Source of the DNA: Liolophura sinensis
Lineage: Eukaryota; Mollusca; Polyplacophora; Chitonida; Chitonidae
Length of the DNA stretch: 64,000 nucleotides
NCBI RefSeq assembly: GCF_032854445.1
Contig: NC_088298.1
Location: 3,902,160 to 3,966,159 of the forward strand
Reading direction: 5' to 3'
The stretch's first letter is position 1, and each line of letters starts with the position of its first letter. This document shows positions 1-10,372 of this stretch, one piece after another. A model generated the notes under the pieces. It made no database searches, had not been told where the DNA came from, and saw only the letters and a program-made list of their open reading frames with translations. The translations under genes were made by a program, and so were the position numbers.

Positions 1-212
1 GTTCTATAAAGTTCATATTTTAATCAGTCTAGTGTCAGATTGATCTTGAATTTTATAAACTGAATTTTACACAAAAGTTGTTTGTACATGGCGATCACAG
101 CCAGCTAGCAGTGGGATGCCAGTAGACTTGTATGTGTCTTGGTAATAAATGTGCATGTAGATGAATGATTTTATTTAACTGTTTATTCACACCTGTGAAT
201 GCTTTTTTGCAG

Positions 213-304
213 ATTAATAAACTCGATCAAGCTATAGAAGATTGTTCGAAAGCTATTGAATTGGATGACACATATCTGAAAGCGTATTTACGGAGAGCAA
301 AATG
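213..304 (+). CDS. DNAJC7: DNAJC7 exon: TPR repeat
   Basis: Acceptor follows a T-rich run (ttttttgcag). The exon reads [19 protein letters not shown] and continues [11 protein letters not shown], a TPR helix pair close to the vertebrate sequence. It ends in phase 2 (TG) before GTGGGT and joins the next exon to give Cys-Tyr-Met. Confidence 0.93.
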
Positions 305-3300
305 GTGGGTTGATTTGAAATCAGATGGGAAAGTGTTGAAGTTGAAGGCCCAAAAATTGTGCCGAATTTATCTGCTGAAAAGTATCTGACTTTGAGGGGA
401 CAATTAAATATTCAGTTTTATCCTAGTGTTCCCTTCGACCATCAACTCACTCAAGTCGCCAGATGTAGAAACATAGCCAAAGACGGACTTTTTTGGATTG
501 GGTTACCTCCCCTTGTTGTCACGCTAGAGATGTACTTCAAATGTCAGACACGGCACTGTGTTGCGATTGTGCAGCTTACCATGTAACTTGAGATCCACAT
601 GGCATAGTGGGAGACTTTGCGCTGTCTCATTTGCATGTTATCTTGTAGGGCAGACAGTTTATACCAGTGATGGATTTCCCTTTATTGTTCTCCTAACCGA
701 CATTTTTCGGATCATACAGTTCCATGAGTTTTAAGTAGCAGTCCAGTGCAACTCATTTTTGTATTTAGCTGAACCAACTCAAAAATTTTGAATCTTTTTT
801 CATGAGGACACAAGGTTTTGGACAGGGTATATCTAGATTTCGGTGCTTTCACTCATTGTGGGCTGACATTAAGTGGTCAGCGGCAATCGAGATTCTGTTT
901 GCACGATCTGACGTTTCTTTGAGACATCTTCACTTTCACCAATATTGTGTCCGTATATGTACATCACGTGTGAGAAAGGTGGTCAGTAACTTGCGAATGG
1001 TCGGTGGTTTACCCCAGGCAATTTGGTTTTGTCCACCCATGAAACTGACTAGAAAATTAAATCAAATAAAGTAAAAAAAAATATATAAGTATATATATAT
1101 ATATATGAGCTGTAATTGGTAACAAGTGTTGTATGTGGTTTCAGTTACATGGAAACGGAGCAGTATGAAGAGGCCGTACGAGACTACGATAAACTGACCA
1201 AACTGGACAAGTGTCGAGGTGCGTTATGACAACTTTAATACTGCAGGGGACCAAAATGTGTATTTAAATTTGTGATGCAGTGGTTTGTGATTTGCTTCAG
1301 AAATTTGACAGTTTAAACACTTGCTGATAAAACTGTTAGATAGTTCTGTTTGTTTGTATGGGTTATTTTAAAAGAGAACCAAGTGTATCCTAAATGACGT
1401 AAAATTTTGTCCATGACTAAGTTGTTCCTTTGTCCTGATTCTGGGAGTTTTGTTGATTTTAGAAAGTTGCTTTGACAGGGGTTTGGAAGTTAGGATGATG
1501 TCCTAAGGGAAAATGTAAATTTTAGTGCCAGAAGTAATATCTCCTAACATGTATTTGTCCCCAAAACTGCTTTTTTTGTGGTTAAGTTTTAAGGTCATCT
1601 AGTGTCTTACATAAATTTTAGAAATTATAAATGTCCCTTTCTATTTTTGTGGTGTTGGGAAGTAAGCAAAATAGAACGTTTTGAGGAAATCAAGGGCGCT
1701 GCCATGTCGTCAGTTTCCTCCAAGCAGACACGAATTATTTCTATAACCGAAAACGCAGCCATTTCAGCTGATGTCATGCAAAATCTCCTTTTCCTTTTAT
1801 CTCTCTGTGCATGGGATATGAGTGACGCGACATTTTTTTTTCCGGTGTCTTTTACATGGCATCTTCCATGATCTCCAGATTAAAATTTACTTCATAGAGT
1901 CAACGAGCATGTGAGAAGAAAGTTGCAGTGGCCATTTAGGCATGGCAGGACACTATTCCAAAATATCTTTTGTTGTTTTTTTCTTACGTATCACCAGTCA
2001 AGACACCCATGCCCTTATTAGTTCGGTGGTCCAGTAACGATCAGTTTTTAATCTTTCAGAAAATAAACGGTTATTACAAGAAGCCAAACTTGCTTTGAAA
2101 CGAAGCAAACGAAAAGACTTCTACAAAATCCTGGGTGTGGCCAAAGAAGCAACGGACGACGAAATCAAAAAAGCTTACAAGAAGCGAGCATTGCTGCACC
2201 ATCCAGGTATGATTGCATGCAGAAAGATCCCCAAATGTATTTAGAAGCGAATATAATAGTTTGACATATCTGGGAGCTAAAATGAAATGGTTGCCATGAC
2301 CTTTACCGAGGGTTAGTACCACATGCTGGGTACATAAGCATGTGTGCATGGCCTTCACTGTGCCTCATTTAAGGAGGGGCCTCCGTGGCTCAGTCGGTTA
2401 GCGCGCTAGCGCAGCGTAATGACCCAGGAGCCTCTCACCAATGCGGTCGCTGTGAGTTCAAGTCCAGCTCATGCTGGCTTCCTCTCCGGCCGTAAGTGGG
2501 AAGGTGTGTCAGCAACCTGCGGATGGTCGTGGGTTTCCCCCGGGCTGTGCTCGGTTTCCACCCACCATAATGCTGGCCGCCGTCGTATAAGTGAAATATT
2601 CTTGAGTACGGCGTAAAACACCAATCAAAAAAAAAAAAAAAAAAAAAAAAATCATTTAAGGATAGGCATTGGCACCATAGATTCACCCTGCTACATGTAA
2701 AAACCCAGGGGTACATACATTTCAGACCACCCTTAATAGATGATAAATGACCTCAAATTGTGCTCCATTAGGTCCATTTTCAAATGTAAATATTAAAATG
2801 TCCTAAAATACTTTTGGTGTTGAAACTTGGATTTTTCCATTTAGTTCTGAATAAAACTCGCACAATTTGCTGGGAACATGGGTAAGTTTCAGCACCAAAA
2901 GGAATATTTTGTGACATCTATTGGCCCCCTGAAAATGTACTTTAGCTGGTAGATGGTCTAAGATGTTAACAGTTTCTTGGTTCTGAGAAAAAAACAAAGT
3001 GGGAATTAATTTTAGATTTTAAAAAAAAAAAACATTGCTTATTAACAGAATTGAATGAAGGGCAATAATGAGGCACCTCTTAAAATAATTATGCTGTCAA
3101 TATTTCTATTTAATTGAGGACCTTTATCAATACATGAGACAACTTATCTCTTATAACAACCTTAACAGAGGATTGTTAGATTAGTAAGATTAGTTGTCCC
3201 ATGTCTTGATAATGTTTGAAGTACTGTAAACCGAAATGTCAACGAAAATGGCAACATTTGAACTTCCCTCTCTCTTACTCTTGATAATGTTTGAAGTACT

Positions 3301-5267
3301 GTAAACCGAAATGTCAACGAAAATGGCAACATTTGAACTTCCCTCTCTCTTACTCTTCATAAAATTCCTCTGTTGTTCAAATGGATTTTTACAGAACTTT
3401 AACTGTGACAGTTTCTTGGGCTTTTTAGGGTATCCAGTCATATGGTTGTGCTATGTCCAAGATTCAGGGATGAGGGAAGGGGTTGGCAAGACTTGGAAAT
3501 CTTGGAGGTTTGGGGAGACTTAAGATTCATGGGAGTTGGGGAGACTTAAGATTCATGGGAGTTGGGGAGACTTAGGGATTCACTTGTTGTATAACAAACT
3601 ACAGTATCTTGTAAAATACATCTGCGTTACATAGCTTTAAAAATTCGCTATGTCAATTTTGTCATATTTTAGTTTTTCATAATCAACTGTTTCAAATGAC
3701 TGCTTTGTTTAAGAGTTAGAGAAAGGACTATCCTGTGGATTTCACTTGTAAACCAAGCGTAATGGTATTCTCTGTGATTCCTTCTGCCACGAAGGGCATC
3801 TGTTCAAGGTCAGAAAAAGTGGGTTTGATATTTCATCACGATGGGGTTGAAAGGCCTCTATATCCCGTTCATTCAGTCTTATTTGGTTTTTACCAAAATT
3901 GTCTTTTTTTTTTTTTTTGTCCAGATCGTCATTCCCATGCTGAACCAGATGTTCAAAAGGAGGAAGAGAAAAAATTTAAAGAGCTTGGAGAAGCATACTC
4001 TGTTTTATCTGATGCGAAGAAGCGTCTGCGCTATGACCAGGGGCAAGATTTAGAAGACTTGGATGGTCCAGGCTTTGGTAAGATGCGCCTTTGTGTAGGA
4101 TTTGTGTTATTCTAGGGCAAGGTCGTGCGGGCTTTCTCTCCAACTGAACGTGGGGAGGTCTTCCAGCCACCTGCGGATGGCCAGGGGTTCCCCCTCGGGG
4201 TTTGCCCGGTTTCCTCCACCATACTACTGGCTGCCGTCGTATACCTTATTTCTTCAAAAATTTGGGACACCTGGTCTGCTCATTTTAGCCAATATATATG
4301 TAATTCTAGCAGGAGTATTGAGTTTATTTTTTGCCACGTAGTTAGACCATCTAAGGAACAACATACACGCATCTTTACTTTTCCCAGAAGACTGGTAAAG
4401 AAATGTGATATTCTGCTTTCAACACCTCTAATATCTGTCCCAAATTTTGGAAGCATTAGGACAAGTGAAGTACGGTGTAAAACACCAATTAAATAAATAA
4501 ATCAGTGTTCAAACCCGGCCTTGGAGAGGGTGTTTGTAGATGCCCTCACTTTTACTGCTTGTGAGACATTGGTCACAATAAGTGCTAGACAGTGCTAATG
4601 TGACCATTTGCAGTGTCTAGTTTTTTTTGGACCAACATGGTGTTCATATCTGTATAATGTATGTCACATGGGGAAGTTCATCAGTATCTCGCCAAAGGTT
4701 AGTGGTTTACTCCCAGGCACTTTGGTTTCCTCCATCCATAAAATCAGCTGCCGTCTTGTGGGTGAAATACTTTTCAGTAAGGCAATAAACAGCAATTAAA
4801 TGAAAGTTAGAACAAGATTTAGGGGATTGTTATAGATGGTCGTTAGCCAGCAATTACTTTTGTTGAAGACCACTTGCCTTCTGTCAAATCTGAATGTCTT
4901 TAAACAGAAAGTTCGTCAGTAATTTACTGAATGTCAGTGGCTTACACTGGGTTCTCTCATATCCTCCTTCCATGATAATGTGCAAGCAGCTCTTGATATA
5001 GGGGAAAATAATAATGAAATAAATACACAAACCAAATAATTGTACAGCTTTTTTCTGTGATCTGTACCAGCAGATGCATAAAATAATATTTTTCTCATTT
5101 CTTCCTTTCTTTCAGATCACATTGATCCAAACCAAATATTCCAGGCTTTCTTCGGAGGTAACCAAGGCTTCTCCTTTGGGGGTGGCAACTTTGGCGGCAT
5201 GGGGGGCAGTAGTTTCCACTCCCACTCGAGTCAATTCCCCGGAGAATTCACCTTCCAGTTTGGATGA
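213..5267 (+). CDS. DNAJC7: DnaJ homolog subfamily C member 7 (TPR2), 3' part, five coding exons
   Basis: Cytosolic co-chaperone that binds HSP70 and HSP90 through TPR repeats and stimulates HSP70 through a J domain (family knowledge). Exons seen: 213-304, 1145-1218, 2060-2206, 3925-4077 and 5116-5267; all have AG/GT borders and the phases (2,1,1,1) join without a break. They encode the last 205 residues: the final TPR repeats ([13 protein letters not shown], then [17 protein letters not shown]), a basic linker [15 protein letters not shown], the J domain with HPD split by an intron (HHP then DRH), the conserved [20 protein letters not shown] helix, and a Gly/Phe tail ending FTFQFG. Human DNAJC7 has 494 residues and ends similarly (FFFQFG), so the N-terminal TPR clusters lie left of the window. 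Identification is by recalled similarity and is strong. Confidence 0.95.
1145..1218 (+). CDS. DNAJC7: DNAJC7 exon: last TPR helix pair
   Basis: Short 74-nt exon between gtttcag and a GTGCGT donor. It encodes [20 protein letters not shown], nearly the same as the human [16 protein letters not shown] segment, so the splice borders are well supported. Confidence 0.93.
2060..2206 (+). CDS. DNAJC7: DNAJC7 exon: linker and J-domain helices I-II
   Basis: Encodes [19 protein letters not shown], then [20 protein letters not shown] and [10 protein letters not shown]. Helix II and the start of the HPD loop are here; the Asp of HPD is split by the intron (G before the donor, AT after the acceptor). Confidence 0.95.
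2376..2651 (+). mobile_element. full-length tRNA-derived SINE with clear target-site duplication
   Basis: Head has a Pol III A box (tggctcagtcgg) and B box (gagttcaagtcc), then the shared 3' part (cgtcgtataagtgaaatatt, gtacggcgtaaaacacc) and an A tail. An 11-bp duplication tcatttaagga flanks it (2365-2375 and 2652-2662). Best reference copy in the window. In DNAJC7 intron. Confidence 0.93.
3205..3354. repeat. 75-bp direct duplication, DNAJC7 intron
   Basis: Two almost identical 75-bp copies starting cttgataatgtttgaagtac at 3205 and 3280. A 26-bp threefold repeat (gggagttggggagacttaag) follows at about 3500-3575. Confidence 0.88.
3925..4077 (+). CDS. DNAJC7: DNAJC7 exon: J-domain helices III-IV
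   Basis: Begins after a long T run and ccag. It completes HPD (DRH), then gives [40 protein letters not shown]. The phase-1 end joins the last exon. Confidence 0.95.
4118..4500 (+). mobile_element. SINE interrupted by an inverted-repeat element
   Basis: SINE middle (ccacctgcggatggccaggg) to ccgtcgtata at 4243, then a foreign 217-bp element, then the SINE end (caagtgaagtacggtgtaaa) with an AAATAAATA tail. About 10 bp of SINE are lost at the join. The SINE was there first. Confidence 0.85.
4243..4460. mobile_element. family A inverted-repeat element (MITE-like)
   Basis: Ends ttcttcaaaaatttgggaca and tgtcccaaattttggaagca are inverted repeats of about 25 bp. About 217 bp, no coding. Sits inside a SINE. 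Other copies: 16306-16366 (end fragment), 31757-31945, 48650-48889. Confidence 0.82.
4668..5036 (+). mobile_element. two degraded second-subfamily SINE fragments, DNAJC7 intron
   Basis: 4668-4800 (gggaagttcatcagtatctc, ggtttactcccaggcacttt) and 4902-5036 (gaaagttcgtcagtaattta) with short A-rich tails. Similar weak copies are at 975-1085, 24358-24490, 31130-31235, 43058-43205 and, reversed, at 50905-50965 and 51180-51260. Confidence 0.7.
5116..5267 (+). CDS. DNAJC7: DNAJC7 last coding exon, Gly/Phe-rich tail
   Basis: Follows tttctttcag. Reads [20 protein letters not shown], then a Gly-rich run and a His/Ser patch, and ends EFTFQFG before TGA. The DPN-IF-AFFGG block and the aromatic-Gly end are family marks. 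The tail is somewhat longer in Gly/Ser/His than I recall for human. Confidence 0.94.
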
Positions 5268-6652
5268 TGACGGCGATGTTTTAGTATCTCTCATTTGTGA
5301 TGTCTAGGATTATTATTGTTTTCTTCTTTTTTTTCTTTTTTTTTTTTCTAAATATATATATGTTTTTTTTTAGTCATTTTGTATCAATGATTAATTAGTT
5401 ATTTTTATTAATAACTAATTTTATATGTATCGTTATGTCTTGTGTACCTAATATCTGACGTACCATACCATAATGTGGACACCTTTTTCACGAAGTATCA
5501 CACGATTCGTCATTAGCATATCTACATGATTCTATTACATTGCCAGTTTATTGTTTTGATCTTTTTTTTTCTTTTTTTTTTTTTTTGTCACACTTTCTTT
5601 TATTTTTGTCCCACATGTATCTAATACCAAACTGAGTGTAGCACGTGTTTTATCTCCTGTCATAACTGAAATCAGGTCATGTGTATTCATTGGTCAAATA
5701 TTTTAACTTGAAACTTCAGTACACATCTGAAATTTGATCTGTTTCAAACGATTTGTAAAGTTTTTACAGCTTGCTGTTCTGTATTTGTCTTCATAGGGTG
5801 TGGTTTGTGAAACGTGATTGGCACCTGTGTGAAACGTAATTGACACCTGTTAAATACATAGGTCCCAGTTATACACTTTTATCTTCATTTTAGAAGGTGG
5901 ACACTACAAGTTTGATGTGTATTAAACAATCTCTTGCATTTTGATTGGCCACTAAATTGGTTTCTTTTGCAAGGCTTGGCCTAACAATTTTGATTGGCCT
6001 ATAAATTGGTTTCTTTTGCAAGGCGTGTCCTAACAATCTTAATGGACGCCTGTAAAATATTGAGCATGATGTCATGTTTCCTATTTATACATGGAGGTCA
6101 CTATTGATTGATTAAGGGGTGTGGCCAAACCACTTTGTTTATTAACTCTGTAACATAAAAAGTAATTTATGATTGGCAGCCAGCCAAATGGCATTTTTGT
6201 CATAGATAGATATCCGAACAGAATTCTTTGGTGTAGTAATTTGTTATGAAGATTGCCTTAACCTGTCTTTGTAAGATACTTGGAGTTTAGGAGTGAGGAG
6301 GTTTTGGGGGGGGGGCTGTATATGTTAACTATTTATGCCATTTCTGGTCAAGAAGGGTGTGTTTTTATCTCCAACAGCAACGAACACGTCTTCCATCCAG
6401 CTACCGCGTTTGACCTAAAATTTTGTGCTTGACTGAGTAACTGAGTAACTGACTGAGATTCCGAGTTTGATTGATCTTAGAAACTTGTATCGAGGTTTGT
6501 TCGGAAGGTGGGATAACATCATACCGCACAAATGAGAGTTTCAGCACCAAAAACAGTATTTTGTGATTGTTACAAATGAGGGCTTTTGAGCAAATTTTAG
6601 GGCCAATGCGGTAGTCAGACGCAGAGTTGTCAGAAGTAGTGGACAAACAATA

Positions 6653-6788
6653 CCAGGGCCTCATTGCACAAAGCGCATGTAACACGACAATCATGTAGTT
6701 ACCATGGCAACGTAATAGCTACAGTACTGGTTGCCATGGAAGATGCGTGCTCGTAACCTTACTTGCGCTTCGCGAAACGGACCCCTGG
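6653..6788. mobile_element. family E short inverted-repeat element with TA duplication
   Basis: Left ccagggcctcattgcacaaa, right gcgcttcgcgaaacggaccc then ctgg, imperfect inverted repeats of about 30 bp; TA flanks both ends. 136 bp. Middle holds gttaccatggcaac and its reverse complement. Confidence 0.83.
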
Positions 6789-8856
6789 TATAGTCTGTAT
6801 CAAGGCTGTGTAAAGCTACCGTCAAATCGATCTGCCATGGAGGAAATAACCGTTTAGTCTCTCCTCAGTTGTTGGCAGAGAAGAAGAAATTTCTCCTGTT
6901 AAAGTTGATCTTACAATTTTTGATTTTCACTCTTTTTTCCTTCACTAAAGATTAGATCAGTTTGTTTGATGTGAGGTTGGAAGATGCAAGGCATTGACAG
7001 CAATAAACAGTCGGATGAAAAAAAAATTGCCTAATAGGAAAAGTTATAATTTTAGCTGCTGTGAGCTATTCACAGATTTCCGCTGTATTTGAACCCTGGA
7101 ATTCAGTGTATAATGTGGGACAAGCTCTCTTGTCCTCATTACTCAACTGTTGTTACAGCATTTCTCAAAACGTCAAGAAATACTTGGAAAACACCAAGAA
7201 TAGTTAAAAGCTTACATTTCCATGTGCTAATACCTAAATACTACCTGAAATGGGTTATTTTTTTTTTTTTTGGCAAATATTGCCGTGGAAAATGTGCATC
7301 AGTTCGTACAGTCAGGAATCAAAGAATTTTATTGTCATTTAAGGTTTGAACTGGTTGATTTGATCACTATGTTAAATAGCAGTGTTGGATTGGTTGCTAG
7401 GAGATTGTTCATTGTGTTACGTTGTACTAGAGGATTGCTCTGGCAGAATTGTGGTCAAAAAAACTGATCCAAAATCTTACATTTTGTGCGACTGTAGCAG
7501 AAAATTTTAATAAAATAAATAATCAGTACAGTATTACTTTATTGAACATTTTTGCCCACGAGAGAGAGGAAATGTGCATGTCGGGTAGATTTTCCGTCTC
7601 TCCAGTGTTTGTGAATGGATAAATAAAAGGAAAAAAAAGGATGATAACTTAGGGGCAATTGGTAAAACCATTTACATTTTAATGAAAATCAAATCTTCTT
7701 TCATCAGAGCTAAAGATTTTTGGTTTTTGTTTTTTTTTTTTTATTTAAGACGTAATAAGAAAAATGCAGTCTTTGTACGCTGACACAAAAGTGTTGGTTG
7801 GGAAATGGTTTCATGTGGACGGCAAATGTGCCGAGGTGTTTATGATCTCACCAGTCATATCTATGGTAGTAGAGGCTCGCCCAGCCGTGAACTGTCACTA
7901 AGAAGATCTGAAGTGTAAATAGAGCTGTCCCATGACCATTGCGTTGGAAAGATTATACTTTCGAACCAGTCAAAATCATGCGGATACACAAAAGGAAGTG
8001 ATTGATCGGTTCGTGAAGGAATGGTCTGTATTAGATTAGGTGTTCCAGCAGACCTTGTGTTACCAAGCAACAAGTCCGTTCAGGAAGCTGTTCATGAAGA
8101 AATGTCTTACATGAAATTGATCTTAAATTTCAGATGACAGAGAAATCCTGTGTATATCTAGTTTTGTTTGTAATATATTTCATGGGTAGCAAATTTTATG
8201 ATTTGTTTATTAGAAACCGATTTGACCAATATCAAATCTGTGCCTGAGACTCTAATTCTGTTTTTGTTGCTAATCAGTGTATGCTATTTGGTGGAAGCAG
8301 CCTAAATAGACGTGGTATTGGTGTCCTGACAGAAAAATACGCTGGCCTGAACTGCTGACCTTAGTGTGACAAGGGCGTACAAGTAACAACGATTGTGATA
8401 TCAATGCATTTAAGACAGTTCTATAATACAAACATTTCACAAGGATAGATACTTGATGTGTGTGTATAGCAGACTGAGTCCCCATGTTTTTCTTGTTTCA
8501 TGTATTTATTATTTTTTTTAAAATAATATTTCTGATAAATTCTGTTTGTGTAAGTAAATGCTTAATAAAGACATGTTGAAATTTAGATTTATGAACTCAA
8601 AATGAAGTTCAAACGTACCAGTCGAGCTGCAACAAACAGAAAATTGTGCAAAGTGAAAACCCACAGAAATGAGTTTATGAAGAAAAAAAAAACAATAATC
8701 GGAAAAAAAATTTGGAGGAACTTTTACAATTTGGTAATTGTTAGAAGTGTGTGTGTAAGCATCAATTTTCTTCTCAGTCATTGCTGGAGTACAGGGAACT
8801 CGACCTCACAATGTAAGATCTAAAAACCCCTCTTTGTACCATCAGACGTGTATCTT

Positions 8857-8893
8857 TATATATATATATATATATATATAAATATATATATTG
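8857..8893. repeat. (TA)n microsatellite
   Basis: About 37 bp of TA with one interruption. Other TA runs at 1079-1107, 16081-16098 and a longer one at 47633-47681. Confidence 0.95.
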
Positions 8894-9654
8894 TAAATAC
8901 TGTATAAAACTGTGCTTAAATTAGTTGTTTTGTAATCTCTTGGATAATTAAACGGGTTGTCTGCTATTGTATGTCAAACCATTTATCTTACTTTGCATCA
9001 GGGACTTGTAGATTTGCAGATTTGTGTAGAAATTTTGAGTATAGTGGAGGATATGCACAACCCTCCTTGCAGCAGATGCTTCACTCTCTACATTCGATTT
9101 ACATCACTGCCACCACTAGCAAATTTTGCACAGAAATCTTGAACAACACCGAGGTCACTGGGGTAACAGTGATGAGGTAGAAAGTGATGTCAGTAACTAC
9201 TAAAACTCTTGTCTTGTCCTTTGGTTGTAAGAGTACAATATACACATGCATTCTCTTTATCTAGAGTATTCACAGGCTGATGCTAACCAACACCTGAAAC
9301 ATTTTTGTAAATGAAATGATTAAATTGTTCCATGTAAGTACACCAGTGAGGAGAGCAAGTGAGTCTAAGCAAGCCTACATTCATCGCGTGGGATCCAAGG
9401 TCGAGCTTCTCAAACTGTGGCATAGGTGTAGCACGAGCTGTTAAAAGTATGAATCTGCATATGACACTGTCGTCAGCCATTACGGTGTTTAGCATTTGAG
9501 CTCCAACATGATGGTCATAAAAACGATGATCATGCAAACTTAGTCGAGACGAAAACTGCAACTTTGGGTTCATGCAGGCCTGGAAAAGTTCATGAAAGTC
9601 TTTGAATTTGACATTAAAATTTCTTTAAAAGTCTTTTAGATTGATAATACTCTT

Positions 9655-9850
9655 CATATCTTTCCAGCGGTTATCGAGTGTGCACTACCCAAAAAATCTA
9701 CCTGCTGCTGTGGCGTAAAGAATAGGGCACCTTGGTCTCGTAAATGGTAGATCCAGGCTCAGACCAAAAGATGACACACTTAGTAACCTTGGTATTACTT
9801 CACATGGCGCTCAGCCTGGGAGATGAGTGACTAGTTGTTTTGATGTCAGT
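9655..9850 (+). mobile_element. possible SINE of another family
   Basis: ggtagatccaggctcagacc looks like a Pol III B box; the surrounding 'ggcgctcagcctgggagatg' is repeat-like. No second copy in the window, so weak. Confidence 0.25.
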
Positions 9851-10372
9851 ATAAGGTGACAGTGTGGACTGGGTGAGACATTCTGTCTGGTGTCTTCAGC
9901 ATGGCGTTCCAGTGAAGCGGCACTATATGTTGGCATTAAGTCGGACCCGCTACAAGGATACACTGTCGTGGCATGACCAAAACAATGCCCATAAACTCCA
10001 ATCAAACACACACACCCACATATAAAACCTGACTGTAGACACAGATATGAAAACTTTTTAAGAGAAACTGTGTTAAATCCCAGTGCAGCCAGAACGATCA
10101 AAACTGAATACTGATGCTCAATCAGGCTAAAGGTTGTCTTTGGGTTATCCGTGGGACACACCCCATACCCTTCTAATTTCGTGTATACAGTATGACTTTA
10201 CTCGAAACAGTGTCGACTTCTTTCATACATATGGTATGAAATATACAATCCCAGCCGTTTCACACTTGCCTGCCTTATAACTGCAAGGATGATAAGACAA
10301 AGATTACTTCAGAAAAGTAAAATCATTTCATTATCTAAAGGGTTTCCTTTCACAAATTTATACCCCCTACAG

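Larger units (their letters stand above)
5268..8960 (+). other. DNAJC7 3' flank, probably including the 3' UTR
   Basis: No coding exon recognised. Holds long T runs, a 2-copy repeat of about 50 bp near 5950-6045 (gattggcc...ttgcaagg), an inverted-repeat element at 6653-6788 and a (TA)n run at 8857-8893. AATAAA signals occur near 7510 and 8564; either could end the DNAJC7 transcript, and the sequence does not decide. Small open frames here (for example minus 7861-8073) match nothing I know. Confidence 0.5.

Noticed and set aside
1602-1871. 89-codon frame in a DNAJC7 intron
   Set aside because: Overlaps a degraded repeat, has no acceptor in phase with the flanking exons and no known similarity.
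2376-2460. tRNA gene
   Set aside because: A and B boxes are present but followed by the SINE body and A tail; it is a SINE head, as in the other copies.
9283-9573. 96-codon minus-strand frame near 9.4 kb
   Set aside because: No motif, no good splice sites and no neighbouring exons; could not be supported. The same applies to minus 9811-10161 and minus 19182-19508.
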